Positions 8,166 to 15,839 of a stretch of 64,000 nt of DNA are shown one piece after another. Source of the stretch: Ancylobacter rudongensis. GTDB taxonomy: Bacteria; Pseudomonadota; Alphaproteobacteria; Rhizobiales; Xanthobacteraceae. The stretch's first letter is position 1, and each line of letters starts with the position of its first letter. The notes below the pieces were generated by a model. It was given only the letters and a program-made list of their open reading frames with translations, ran no database searches and had not been told where the DNA came from. The stretch lies in NCBI RefSeq assembly GCF_900100155.1, contig NZ_FMTP01000001.1, positions 186,001 to 250,000 on the forward strand, written 5' to 3'. Made by a program: the position numbers and the translations under genes.

Positions 8166-8751
8166 CTTCAGGGTAGAAAATCGCGAGCGCCGCCATGGCG
8201 AGCGCCCCGAGGACCAGCCCGAGCAGGAAAGGCAGGGTGCCGCCACGCCGGGCTTCTGCCGCAGCGGGCGCTGCGGCGGCGGGGTGATGGGGCGCGGGAT
8301 GCGGCACGGCGGCTTCGATCTCCGGCGGCGCGCCGACGCTCACCATCGCCTGTTCGCGGGCGATCAGCCGGCGGGCGATGTAACGCGTCACCGCATCGAC
8401 AATGTCGTTCGGGTTGGTGCTCTCGGCCAGCACATGGCGGCCGGAGCGGGTGTCCTGCAGGAAGCGATAGGTGCGCCGGTCGCGGGCCAGCGTCACATGC
8501 GCCACCATGTCGATGAACAGGCGCGGAATTTCCCCGGGCATCAGGCCGCGGTCGAAAAGATCGACATGCTCCAGCGGCACCTGGGCGAACACCGGGTCGA
8601 GCAGTTCGTTCAGCATGGACAGGCGGGCGAGGGTAGCGTCGCGCAGTTCGACGATGACGCCGGAGCGCTCCGCCGCTTCCATGCGGGCGGCGCGGATCGC
8701 CTCGCGCAGCGACAGGCCGGGCGTCTCGCCACGCAGGCGCTCGTCGTCCAT
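8140..8751 (-). CDS. Hypothetical protein with C-terminal membrane anchor
   Basis: A 203-residue protein of unknown function. The N-terminal two thirds look soluble and helical, with SLREAIRAARMEAAERSGVIVELRD and a motif PGEIPRLFIDMVAHVTLARDRRTYR. An alanine/proline linker follows (about residues 145-170), then one hydrophobic helix (LPFLLGLVLGALAMAALAIFY) near the C-terminus, suggesting a tail-anchored inner-membrane protein with its main domain in the cytoplasm. The start has only a weak ribosome-binding site. It converges on the metallophosphoesterase with a 26-bp overlap. It resembles conserved hypothetical proteins of Hyphomicrobiales. Confidence 0.75.
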   Translation of the reverse strand: MDDERLRGETPGLSLREAIRAARMEAAERSGVIVELRDATLARLSMLNELLDPVFAQVPLEHVDLFDRGLMPGEIPRLFIDMVAHVTLARDRRTYRFLQDTRSGRHVLAESTNPNDIVDAVTRYIARRLIAREQAMVSVGAPPEIEAAVPHPAPHHPAAAAPAAAEARRGGTLPFLLGLVLGALAMAALAIFYPEVTDRLWLR

Positions 8752-8899
8752 CGCCCAAAATCCTCGTTTGCTGTCGAGCCATCATGGCGCCATCGGGTTA
8801 ATGGGCCGTTGGCGACGGCACGGGCTGCGCGATCGCCCACAAGTGATTATGAAGCGCAGGGGGCGCGCCCAACAGCGGCACCGGGGCATCGGGGACGGC

Positions 8900-10012
8900 A
8901 TGTCGAGCGATTACGCGATACCGGCGGGCGTGGTGGCGCTGGAGGACTACGAAGCACTGGCACAGGCACGGCTGAGCCCGCAGGCCTTCGCCTATTTTTC
9001 CGGCGGGGCAGGGGATGAGGCGACGCTGGGCTGGAACCGCGCGGCGTTCGAGAAGGTCCGGCTCGTCCCGCGCGTGCTGGGGGATTTCGCGGGCGGCGGC
9101 ACCGGGTTGACCCTGTTCGGCCACTCCTTCGCCCATCCCATCCTTGTCGCGCCCACCGCCCATCACGGCCTTGCCGTACCGGAAGCGGAGATCGCCACCG
9201 TGGTCGGGGCGGGCGGGGCGAAGGCCGGCATGGTGGCGAGCACCGAATCGGACGTGACGCTGGAGGAGATCGCCCGCGCGGCGCGCACGCCGCTGTGGTT
9301 CCAGCTCTATATCCAGCATGATCGTGGCTTCACCGCCGATCTGGTGCGCCGGGTCGAGGAGGCCGGCTATGGCGCGCTGGTGGTGACGGTGGACGCCCCC
9401 GTGCACAGCCTGCGCAACCGCGAGCAGCGCGCGGGATATGTCGGGCCGAAGCTCTCCGAGCACGCCAATCTGCGTGGCCTGTACACGCGCCATGTTGCCG
9501 AGGCGGCTTTGGGCGAAAGCCTTATGTTCCGTGGCTTTCTTGATGTCGCTGCGCGCTGGGAGGACATTGCCTGGCTGCGGGCGCGTACCCGGCTGCCGAT
9601 CCTGCTCAAGGGCATTATGACGGGCGAGGATGCGGAGATCGCGCTGGCGCACGGCGTCGACGGGCTGATCGTCTCCAACCATGGCGGGCGTGTGCTCGAT
9701 ACCGTGCCGGCCAGCCTTGACGCCTTGCCCGGCGTCGTGCGGCAGGTGGCCGGGCGGGTGCCGGTGCTGATGGATGGCGGGGTCCGGCGCGGCACCGACG
9801 TGCTGAAGGCGCTGGCCTTTGGGGCGAGTGCCGTTCTGGTCGGGCGGCCCTGTCTTTATGGGCTCGCGGTGGCCGGCCCGGCCGGCGTCGCCCATGTGCT
9901 GCACCTTCTCCGGTGCGAGTTCGAGGTGGCGATGGTGCTCACCGGCTGCCGGACCCTTGCCGATATCGGCCCGCAGGTGATCTGGCCGACCGATCGGCCG
10001 GGCGGTCAGTAG
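8900..10012 (+). CDS. FMN-dependent alpha-hydroxyacid oxidase/dehydrogenase (LldD/glycolate-oxidase family)
   Basis: A 370-residue TIM-barrel flavoenzyme starting MSSDYAIPAGVVALEDYEA. Signatures are AYFSGGAGDEATLGWNR near residue 35, PTAHHGLAVPEAE near 90, TVDAPVHSLRNREQR near 165, LLKGIMTGEDAE with the FMN-contacting lysine, SNHGGR with the catalytic histidine, and DGGVRRGTDVLKALAFGA near the phosphate-binding end. It oxidises an L-2-hydroxyacid to the 2-oxoacid using FMN, with oxygen or the respiratory chain as acceptor. Lactate, glycolate or mandelate are all possible. It overlaps the end of the convergent PPOX gene by 7 bp. Confidence 0.9.
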   Translation: MSSDYAIPAGVVALEDYEALAQARLSPQAFAYFSGGAGDEATLGWNRAAFEKVRLVPRVLGDFAGGGTGLTLFGHSFAHPILVAPTAHHGLAVPEAEIATVVGAGGAKAGMVASTESDVTLEEIARAARTPLWFQLYIQHDRGFTADLVRRVEEAGYGALVVTVDAPVHSLRNREQRAGYVGPKLSEHANLRGLYTRHVAEAALGESLMFRGFLDVAARWEDIAWLRARTRLPILLKGIMTGEDAEIALAHGVDGLIVSNHGGRVLDTVPASLDALPGVVRQVAGRVPVLMDGGVRRGTDVLKALAFGASAVLVGRPCLYGLAVAGPAGVAHVLHLLRCEFEVAMVLTGCRTLADIGPQVIWPTDRPGGQ

Positions 10013-10614
10013 AGCGTGGCGCGGTAGCGCTCCAGCATCTCCGCCTGCGTCTCGGCGCTGGCCATGCCGAGCTGGTCGCGCATCATCTCGCCCATGCTGG
10101 GCAGGCGGTCGCGGGGCAGGAAGCTGTCCGGATTCCAGGCGCCGGAACGCATGAACGCCTTGGCGCAGTGCAGATAGACCTCCTCCACCGCGATACGCAG
10201 CACCGTCGTCGGCGCCTTGCCATTGACGATGAAACGCGCCAGCAGGTCCGCATCGTCGCGGATCTCGGCGCGGCCATTCACCCGCAGCGTCTCGTCGACG
10301 CCGGGAATGAGAAAGAGCAGCCCCACTGCCGGGTTGGCGATCAGATTGGTGAGCGTGTCCAGCCGGTTATTGCCCGGCCGGTCCGGCAGCAGCAGGGTGG
10401 ACGGGTCCTCGACGAGGACGAAGCCTGGCGCGTCGCCGCGCGGGGTGACGTCGGCGCGCCCGTCCGCGCCCATCGAGGACAGCATGACCAGGGGCGAGAA
10501 GCCGATGAAGGCATGCGCATGCGGGTCGATGGCCGGCAGCACCTTGCGGCGGCTGCGCTCGCGCGTCTCGCCATAGAGTGCGCGCAGATCCTCCAGGGTG
10601 GTGAGAGCGGCCAT
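10006..10614 (-). CDS. Pyridoxamine 5'-phosphate oxidase-family FMN protein (DR2398-like)
   Basis: A 202-residue split-barrel flavoprotein. Features include MLSSMGADGRADVTPRGDAPG, LLLPDRPGNNRLDTLTNL (FMN-phosphate contacts), LLFLIPGVDETLRVNG and the C-terminal CAKAFMRSGAWN, which match the group annotated as PPOX-class FMN-dependent enzymes of the DR2398 type. The reaction is unknown. A good ribosome-binding site (AAAGGAC) precedes the ATG. It starts 11 bp after the phnF stop on the same strand, so it is probably cotranscribed with phnF, suggesting a loose link to phosphonate metabolism. Confidence 0.87.
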   Translation of the reverse strand: MAALTTLEDLRALYGETRERSRRKVLPAIDPHAHAFIGFSPLVMLSSMGADGRADVTPRGDAPGFVLVEDPSTLLLPDRPGNNRLDTLTNLIANPAVGLLFLIPGVDETLRVNGRAEIRDDADLLARFIVNGKAPTTVLRIAVEEVYLHCAKAFMRSGAWNPDSFLPRDRLPSMGEMMRDQLGMASAETQAEMLERYRATLY

Positions 10615-10625
10615 GGTCTGTCCTT

Positions 10626-11396
10626 TCAGTTCTTCACCACAAGCTGCACCCGGTCGGCGCAGAAGCGGGCGCGCGAATACTGGATCGGGCGCCGCTGCGG
10701 GTCGCCATTGATGGCATCCAGTACCATGACCGTGCGCCCGGCGGGGAGGGCGAGCAGGCGGCGATCCTCCTCATCGGCGGGGCGGGCGGTGATGCGGGTT
10801 TCCAGCCGGCGATAGTCGCCGAGGCCCAGCGTTTCCAGCGCCCGCGTCACCGATCCGGTGGCGGCGACCAGCAAATCGAGGTCACGGCAGCGACCGGCCT
10901 CATACCAGTGCGAGGCGACGGTGATTGGCACGCCGTCGGCCTCGCGGATCATGTCGATCCGCAGCACCTCGGCGCCGGGCGGCAGGCCCAGCGCCTGGGC
11001 GATCTCGGTGGAAGCGGGCTCGGTGCACGAGCCGAGCAGCCGCCCGCTCGGCGCGCGGCCTTCGCGCGTGACGATCTCGGAGAAGCGCGTGCGCGGGCCG
11101 ATGGGATAGCGGATCGGCGGTTCCTTGACGAAGGTGCCGCGTCCCGGCGTCGCCTCGATCAGGCGGCGCTCGGTGAGGGAGGCCAGCGCCCGGCGCAACG
11201 TGTGGCGGTTGACGCCGAAGCGTTCGGCCAGCTCGTTTTCCGTCGGCAGGCGCGCGCCGGGGACCAGCCGGCCCTCGGTGATGTCGGCCTCGATCCGCTC
11301 GGCGATCTGTTTCCACAGCGAGACGCCGGTGCCGCGCGCCACATCCTCGGCCGGGGAGGGGGGCGATGTCACGGCGCTGTCGTTGGTCGGGTTCAT
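10626..11396 (-). CDS. phnF: Phosphonate metabolism transcriptional regulator PhnF (GntR/HutC family)
   Basis: A 256-residue GntR-type regulator. The winged helix-turn-helix is near residues 25-90 (RLPTENELAERFGVNRHTLRRALASL), followed by a UTRA ligand-binding domain with RYPIGPRTRFSE, PPGAEVLRIDMIREADGVPI and a C-terminal RPIQYSRARFCADRVQLVV. It starts at the ATG at 11396, which has GAGAAG just upstream; an ATG six codons earlier is less well placed. It is divergent from phnGHIJKLMN, and a perfect inverted repeat lies between them, so it probably represses both directions until a phosphonate-derived ligand binds. Confidence 0.92.
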   Translation of the reverse strand: MNPTNDSAVTSPPSPAEDVARGTGVSLWKQIAERIEADITEGRLVPGARLPTENELAERFGVNRHTLRRALASLTERRLIEATPGRGTFVKEPPIRYPIGPRTRFSEIVTREGRAPSGRLLGSCTEPASTEIAQALGLPPGAEVLRIDMIREADGVPITVASHWYEAGRCRDLDLLVAATGSVTRALETLGLGDYRRLETRITARPADEEDRRLLALPAGRTVMVLDAINGDPQRRPIQYSRARFCADRVQLVVKN

Positions 11397-11429
11397 CTTC
11401 TCACCGCGGTGCAAAAACTGCGCTTGCCT

Positions 11430-11453
11430 ATTTGTATAGATGAATATACAAAT
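11430..11453. promoter_or_regulatory. Candidate PhnF operator between phnF and phnG
   Basis: A perfect inverted repeat, ATTTGTATA / TATACAAAT with a six-base spacer GATGAA, lies in the 105-bp divergent intergenic region. It is AT-rich in a very GC-rich genome and has the GTATA-type half-sites seen with HutC-subfamily GntR regulators. It lies 34 bp before phnF and about 49 bp before phnG. Confidence 0.7.
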
Positions 11454-11501
11454 CCGCCGAAATGTAAACGGCCTATGTGGCCCGTGAGCGCGGATTTCCA
11501 G

Positions 11502-11978
11502 ATGCAGTCTTCCCCAGCAGAGTCCAGCGATGCCAACGCCTGGCGCGCCGCACGGCAGGGCGTGATGGCGGTGATGGCGCGGGCGGAATCGACCGAGCTC
11601 GACGCCATCCTGGCGCGTCTCGGCCCGCTACCCGCCGCCTCGAACCTCAAGCCGCCGGAAGTCGGGCTGGTGATGCTGCGTGGGCGGACCGGCGGGGATG
11701 GCGCCCCGTTCAATCTCGGCGAGGCGACGGTTGCCCGAGCGGCGGTGCGGCTGGAGGGCGGTGCGGCCGGCTTCGCCTACCGTCTCGGCCGCGATCTGAA
11801 AGCGGCGCGAGCCGCCGCCATCCTCGACGCTCTGTGGCAGGACGAGGCCCGGCGCGCGGCGGTGGAGGAGGCGCTGGCGGCGGTGCGGGCGCGGCTGGCC
11901 GATGAGGCCGCGACGGTTCGTGCCGAGACGGCGGCGACCAAGGTCGACTTCTTCACCCTCGTGCGCGGGGAGGACTGA
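11502..11978 (+). CDS. phnG: C-P lyase subunit PhnG
   Basis: A 158-residue protein. The segment RQGVMAVMARAESTELDAIL near residue 20 and the later NLGEATVARAAVRL and GFAYRLGRDLKAARAAAILDAL are PhnG signatures. PhnG is part of the PhnGHIJ core complex, which attaches methylphosphonate-type substrates to the ribose of ATP and then cleaves the C-P bond. ATG at 11502 was chosen by family length; a GTG at 11484 in the same frame is possible, and neither has a strong ribosome-binding site. It is first in an operon of eight tightly packed genes and probably under PhnF control. Confidence 0.92.
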   Translation: MQSSPAESSDANAWRAARQGVMAVMARAESTELDAILARLGPLPAASNLKPPEVGLVMLRGRTGGDGAPFNLGEATVARAAVRLEGGAAGFAYRLGRDLKAARAAAILDALWQDEARRAAVEEALAAVRARLADEAATVRAETAATKVDFFTLVRGED

Positions 11979-11979
11979 G

Positions 11980-12597
11980 ATGTCCGTCACGACTGCTGAC
12001 ACCAGCCTAACCTCTTGCCTTGCCAACGGTTTCACTGATCCCGTGATGGATGGGCAGGCCAGTTTCCGCGCCGCCATGTGGGCGCTCTCCCGCCCCGGCC
12101 GGGTCGAGCCGATCGTGGCCAATCTCACCCCGCCGGCACCGCTCAACCCGGAGGCGGCGGCGCTGGTTCTGGCGCTGTGCGACTATGAGACCCCGCTCTG
12201 GCTGGACCCGGCGCTGGCGCGGGTGCCGGAGGTCGCGGCCTTCCTGCGCTTCCATACCGGGGCGCCGATTGTCGAGAACGCCGCCGAGGCACGCTTCGCG
12301 CTGATCGCCGAACCCTTTGATATGCCAGACTTTTCCGACTTCGCGCAGGGTTCGCCCGAGTTCCCGGACGCCTCCGCCACGCTGATCCTGCAGGTGGAAT
12401 CCTTCACCGGCGGGCTGGTGCTGGAGGGGCCGGGCGTCAAGGGGCGCGCGGCTTTCGGTGCCGCGCCGCTGCCGGCGGATTTCATCGCCCGCATGGCGGC
12501 AAATCACGCGCTGTTCCCGCTCGGGGTCGACCTGCTGCTGGCCGGGCCGGGCGGGGTCGCCGGCCTGCCGCGTTCCGTCACCGTGAAGGAGGGTTGA
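11980..12597 (+). CDS. phnH: C-P lyase subunit PhnH
   Basis: A 205-residue protein with the PhnH pattern: GFTDPVMDGQASFRAAMWALSRPG near residues 17-40, then ALVLALCDYETPLWLDP and FLRFHTGAPIV. The C-terminal half contains LEGPGVKG and NHALFPLGVDLLL. PhnH is a structural subunit of the PhnGHIJ complex, with a fold related to PLP enzymes but no cofactor. The start is preceded by GGGGAGGACTGAG, and only 1 bp separates it from the phnG stop, implying translational coupling. Length and motifs are normal for the family. Confidence 0.94.
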   Translation: MSVTTADTSLTSCLANGFTDPVMDGQASFRAAMWALSRPGRVEPIVANLTPPAPLNPEAAALVLALCDYETPLWLDPALARVPEVAAFLRFHTGAPIVENAAEARFALIAEPFDMPDFSDFAQGSPEFPDASATLILQVESFTGGLVLEGPGVKGRAAFGAAPLPADFIARMAANHALFPLGVDLLLAGPGGVAGLPRSVTVKEG

Positions 12598-12600
12598 GCG

Positions 12601-13728
12601 ATGTATGTGGCGGCAAAAGGCGGCGAAAAGGCCATCCGCAACGCCCACGCGCTTCTCGCCAAGCGTCGGAGGGGAAAGAAGAATTTGCCCGCGATCAGCC
12701 TCGCCCAGATCGCCCAGCAATTGACGCTGGCGGTCGATCGGGTGATGGCGGAGGGGTCGCTTTATGACGTGGAACTGGCGGCGCTGGCGGTGAAGCAGGC
12801 GCGCGGCGACCTGATCGAGGCGATTTTCCTCATCCGCGCCTTCCGCACCACCCTGCCGCGCTTCGGTTACGCGCAAGCCCTTGATACATCTGAGATGCTG
12901 GTGCGCCGGCGGGTCTCCGCGACCTATAAGGACCTGCCGGGCGGCCAGCTGCTGGGGCCGACCTTCGACTATACCCACCGGCTTCTGGATACCTCTCTCG
13001 GGCTGGCCGATGAGGCCGATGAGGTGGACGATCAGGCCGGTGAGGCCAAACAGGCCGATGACGCCGCCGCCCCCGTTTCCATGCCGCGCGTCACCGACCT
13101 GCTCGGGCAGGAGGGGCTGATCGAAGGCGCCCCCACTGATGATGGCAGCGAGCCGTTCGACATCACCCGCGCGCCGGTCTCCTTTCCGGTCGACCGCTCG
13201 ACCCGGCTGCAGACGCTGGCGCGGGGCGATGAGGGCTATCTGCTGGCGCTCGGCTATTCCACCCAGCGCGGCTATGGCCGCTCGCACCCCTTTGTCGGCG
13301 AGATCCGCTTCGGCGATGTCGAGGTGATCTTCGAGGCGCCGGAACTCGGCTTCGAGGTCTCGCTCGGCACGGTGCAGGTGACGGAGTGCCAGAGCGTCAA
13401 CCAGTTCAAGGGCTCGGCGACCACAGCGCCGCAATTCACCCGCGGCTATGGCCTCGTCTTCGGCCAGTGCGAGCGCAAGGCGCTCTCCATGGCGCTGGTC
13501 GAGCGGGCGCTGCGCTGGGAGGAACTGGGCGAGGAGCCTGGGGCCCCGGCGCAGGACGAGGAATTCGTGCTCTCCCATTGCGACAATGTGCAGGCGACCG
13601 GCTTCGTCGAGCACCTGAAGCTGCCGCACTACGTGGATTTCCAGGCCGAGCTCGATCTCGTGCGCCGCATGCGGGCCGAGCATGAGGAAAGCCGCCGCGC
13701 GGCTGACATGAAGGAGGCGGCGGAATGA
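12601..13728 (+). CDS. phnI: C-P lyase subunit PhnI
   Basis: A 375-residue protein starting MYVAAKGGEKAIRNAHALL, the invariant PhnI N-terminus. Further blocks are IRAFRTTLPRFGYA, AFGASA-free central regions with DLPGGQLLGPTFDYTHRLLD, and RGDEGYLLALGYSTQRGYGRSHPF. PhnI is the nucleosidase-like subunit that, with PhnG, H and L, displaces adenine from ATP to form the ribose triphosphonate. A strong ribosome-binding site (AAGGAGGG) precedes the ATG. The stop overlaps the phnJ start (ATGA). Confidence 0.96.
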   Translation: MYVAAKGGEKAIRNAHALLAKRRRGKKNLPAISLAQIAQQLTLAVDRVMAEGSLYDVELAALAVKQARGDLIEAIFLIRAFRTTLPRFGYAQALDTSEMLVRRRVSATYKDLPGGQLLGPTFDYTHRLLDTSLGLADEADEVDDQAGEAKQADDAAAPVSMPRVTDLLGQEGLIEGAPTDDGSEPFDITRAPVSFPVDRSTRLQTLARGDEGYLLALGYSTQRGYGRSHPFVGEIRFGDVEVIFEAPELGFEVSLGTVQVTECQSVNQFKGSATTAPQFTRGYGLVFGQCERKALSMALVERALRWEELGEEPGAPAQDEEFVLSHCDNVQATGFVEHLKLPHYVDFQAELDLVRRMRAEHEESRRAADMKEAAE

Positions 13729-14807
13729 ACGCCCACGCTGTCGGGGGCATGCCCGAGATCACGTATAATTTCGCCTATCTCGACGAGCAGACCAAGCGGA
13801 TGATCCGCCGGGCGATCCTCAAGGCGATCGCCGTGCCGGGCTATCAGGTGCCCTTCGCCGCCCGCGAAATGCCGATGCCCTATGGCTGGGGCACGGGCGG
13901 CGTGCAGGTGACGGCCGCCGTGCTCGGCCCGAAGGATGTGCTGAAGGTCATCGACCAGGGCGCCGACGACACCACCAATGCGGTGGCCATTCGCGGCTTC
14001 TTCGAGAAGACCGCCCGCGTCGCCACCACCACCTCGGCGGTCGAGGCCACCGTCATCCAGACCCGCCACCGCATTCCCGAGACGCCGCTCGCCGAGCACC
14101 AGATCCTCGTCTACCAGGTGCCGATCCCCGAGCCGCTGCGCTTCCTGGAGCCGCGCGAGACCGAGACGCGGCAGCTGCACGCGCTGGCGGAATACGGGCT
14201 CATGCATGTGAAGCTGTATGAGGACATCGCCCGCCACGGCCATATCGCCACCACCTATGCCTACCCGGTTGAGGTGGCGGGGCGCTATGTGATGGACCCC
14301 TCGCCGATTCCGAAATTCGACAACCCCAAGCTCGATGATTGCCCGGCGCTGCAGCTGTTCGGCGCCGGGCGCGAAAAGCGCATCTACGCCATTCCGCCCT
14401 ATACAAAGGTGCGCTCGCTCGATTTCGAGGACCACCCGTTCAAGGTGCAGCGCTTCGCCAAGCCCTGCGCGCTGTGCGCGGCGACCGGTGTCTATCTCGA
14501 CGAGGTGATCCTCGACGACAAGGGCGGGCGGATGTTCGTGTGCTCGGACACCGACTATTGCAACGGGCGGCAGGAAGCCGGCCATCGCGGCGAGATGTCC
14601 GGCGCGTCCCCCTCACCCCAACCCTCTCCCCCGCGGGGAGAGGGAGCAGACGGCGCGCTTAACCTCTCCCCGCCGGGGAGAGGTCGGCCCGAAGGGCCGG
14701 GTGAGGGGACTTCGGGCGTGCCCACCACGCCCTCGTCAGCGGGCGATCCCGGATCGGCGGGTGCCGCGCCGTCCGGGATGACGGGCCAGGGGAGCCACCA
14801 GCCATGA
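13725..14807 (+). CDS. phnJ: C-P lyase PhnJ (radical SAM), with an unusual C-terminal extension
   Basis: A 360-residue protein; ordinary PhnJ is about 280-300. The catalytic core is intact: RRAILKAIAVPGYQVPFA and MPYGWGTGGVQVTAAVLG near the start, and the cysteine block KPCALCAATG, then FVCSDTDYCNGR, which gives CX2CX21CX5C, the Fe-S and radical cysteines of PhnJ. It cleaves the C-P bond of 5-phosphoribosyl-1-phosphonate. After about residue 288 the reading frame runs through palindromic repeats (14608-14780) that encode a proline/glycine/serine-rich tail of about 70 residues ending GQGSHQP. The stop overlaps the phnK start by 4 nt. The tail is probably disordered and derives from repeat insertion. 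Confidence 0.95.
   Translation: MNAHAVGGMPEITYNFAYLDEQTKRMIRRAILKAIAVPGYQVPFAAREMPMPYGWGTGGVQVTAAVLGPKDVLKVIDQGADDTTNAVAIRGFFEKTARVATTTSAVEATVIQTRHRIPETPLAEHQILVYQVPIPEPLRFLEPRETETRQLHALAEYGLMHVKLYEDIARHGHIATTYAYPVEVAGRYVMDPSPIPKFDNPKLDDCPALQLFGAGREKRIYAIPPYTKVRSLDFEDHPFKVQRFAKPCALCAATGVYLDEVILDDKGGRMFVCSDTDYCNGRQEAGHRGEMSGASPSPQPSPPRGEGADGALNLSPPGRGRPEGPGEGTSGVPTTPSSAGDPGSAGAAPSGMTGQGSHQP
14608..14780. repeat. Mosaic of palindromic repeats inside the 3' end of phnJ
   Basis: Three palindromes follow one another: CCCTCTCCCCC with GGGGAGAGGG at 14622-14644, CCTCTCCCC with GGGGAGAGG at 14663-14683 (followed by CGGCCC-GAA-GGGCCG), and ATCCCGGA with TCCGGGAT at 14746-14779. The first type recurs at 28164-28186. 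They look like REP-type intergenic elements, yet here they sit in frame in phnJ. Confidence 0.75.
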
Positions 14808-15580
14808 CCGAACAGCCGCTCCTCATCGCCGAGGGTCTTTCCAAGAATTACGGCACCCGGCTCGGCTGCCGCGACGTGTCGCTGGAGGTCTATCCCGGCG
14901 AGGTGCTCGCCGTGGTCGGGGAATCCGGCTCGGGCAAGTCGACTTTGCTCGGCCTGCTCTCCACCGAGCTGGAGCCGAGCGCCGGCCGCGTCTCCTACCG
15001 CCTGCGCGACGGGCGCGTGGCCGACCTCGCCAGCCTCGGCGCGGCGGAAAAGCGGCTCTTGATGCGCACCGATTGGGGCTTCGTGCGGCAGAACCCGGCC
15101 GACGGGCTGCGCATGGCGGTTTCGGCCGGCGGCAATGTCGGCGAGCGGCTGATGGCGGTGGGCTGGCGCCACTATGGCAATATTCGCGGCGAGGCGCTGG
15201 ACTGGCTGGCCAAGGTGGAAATCGCCGGCGACCGGATCGACGACGACCCGCGCGCCTTTTCCGGCGGCATGCGCCAGCGGCTGCAGATCGCCCGCAACCT
15301 CGTGACCCGGCCGCGCCTCGTCTTCATGGACGAGCCGACCGGCGGGCTCGATGTCTCGGTGCAGGCGCGCCTGCTCGACCTCATTCGCGGGCTGGTGGCC
15401 GAGCTGGGGCTGGCGGTGATCATCGTCACCCATGACCTCGCGGTGGCCCGGCTGCTGTCGCACCGCATGGTGGTGATGCGGCACGGGCGGGTGATCGAGA
15501 CCGGCATCACCGACCAGGTGCTGGACGACCCGCGCGAGCCCTACACGCAGCTGCTCGTCTCCTCGGTTCTGGCGGCGTGA
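14804..15580 (+). CDS. phnK: Phosphonate C-P lyase ABC-type ATPase PhnK
   Basis: A 258-residue ABC ATPase with Walker A GESGSGKST (about residue 40), a Q-loop region GFVRQNPADGLRM, signature FSGGMRQRLQIARNL, Walker B LVFMDEPTGGLD and H-loop VTHDLA. PhnK resembles oligopeptide-transporter ATPases but binds the PhnGHIJ complex instead of a permease and takes part in its ATP-driven cycle. Its ATG overlaps the phnJ stop (ATGA). A repeat-containing spacer of 255 bp separates it from phnL, unusual in this otherwise compact operon. Confidence 0.95.
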   Translation: MTEQPLLIAEGLSKNYGTRLGCRDVSLEVYPGEVLAVVGESGSGKSTLLGLLSTELEPSAGRVSYRLRDGRVADLASLGAAEKRLLMRTDWGFVRQNPADGLRMAVSAGGNVGERLMAVGWRHYGNIRGEALDWLAKVEIAGDRIDDDPRAFSGGMRQRLQIARNLVTRPRLVFMDEPTGGLDVSVQARLLDLIRGLVAELGLAVIIVTHDLAVARLLSHRMVVMRHGRVIETGITDQVLDDPREPYTQLLVSSVLAA

Positions 15581-15590
15581 GGGAGAGGAC

Positions 15591-15839
15591 ATGAGCACAC
15601 CTCCCGTTCCCCGGCCAAGCGAAGCGCCGGCAAAGCCGGTGCGCAGCGCGAGCCGGGGCCCAGCCTCCCGTGCCGTCGCGCGGCGCTGGGTGATGCCGCC
15701 GAGGCAGCCTTCGCCTGCTGCGCAGGCGTTTATCGCTGGGTCCCGGCGCGGCGCTCCGGCTGCGCCGTCGCTGGGCCGGGACACGGCCGCGCATTCAACC
15801 CCGTTGTCGCTTCCGATTTGCTGGAAGAGCTGCTCATGA
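15591..15839 (+). CDS. Doubtful 82-residue ORF bridging phnK and phnL
   Basis: An open frame starts MSTPPVPRPSEAP after GGAGAGGAC and ends in a TGA that overlaps the phnL ATG (ATGA). Its sequence is proline/alanine/arginine-rich and encoded mostly by palindromic repeats, and no protein family is recognised. It may be a chance frame, or may serve to keep ribosomes running into phnL. Function unknown, and existence as a protein is doubtful. Confidence 0.2.
   Translation: MSTPPVPRPSEAPAKPVRSASRGPASRAVARRWVMPPRQPSPAAQAFIAGSRRGAPAAPSLGRDTAAHSTPLSLPICWKSCS
15609..15781. repeat. Palindromic repeat mosaic in the phnK-phnL spacer
   Basis: Imperfect inverted repeats are visible: CCCCGGC at 15609-15615 with GCCGGGG at 15652-15658, enclosing an inner GCGCCGGC-AAA-GCCGGTGC hairpin, and TCCCGGC at 15741-15747 with GCCGGGA at 15775-15781. 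The spacer has no other recognised gene, and its style matches intergenic repeats elsewhere in the window. Confidence 0.6.

Noticed and set aside
12007-13683. Long minus-strand frame opposite phnH and phnI
   Set aside because: No recognisable domain, and phnH/phnI have strong ribosome-binding sites and family motifs.
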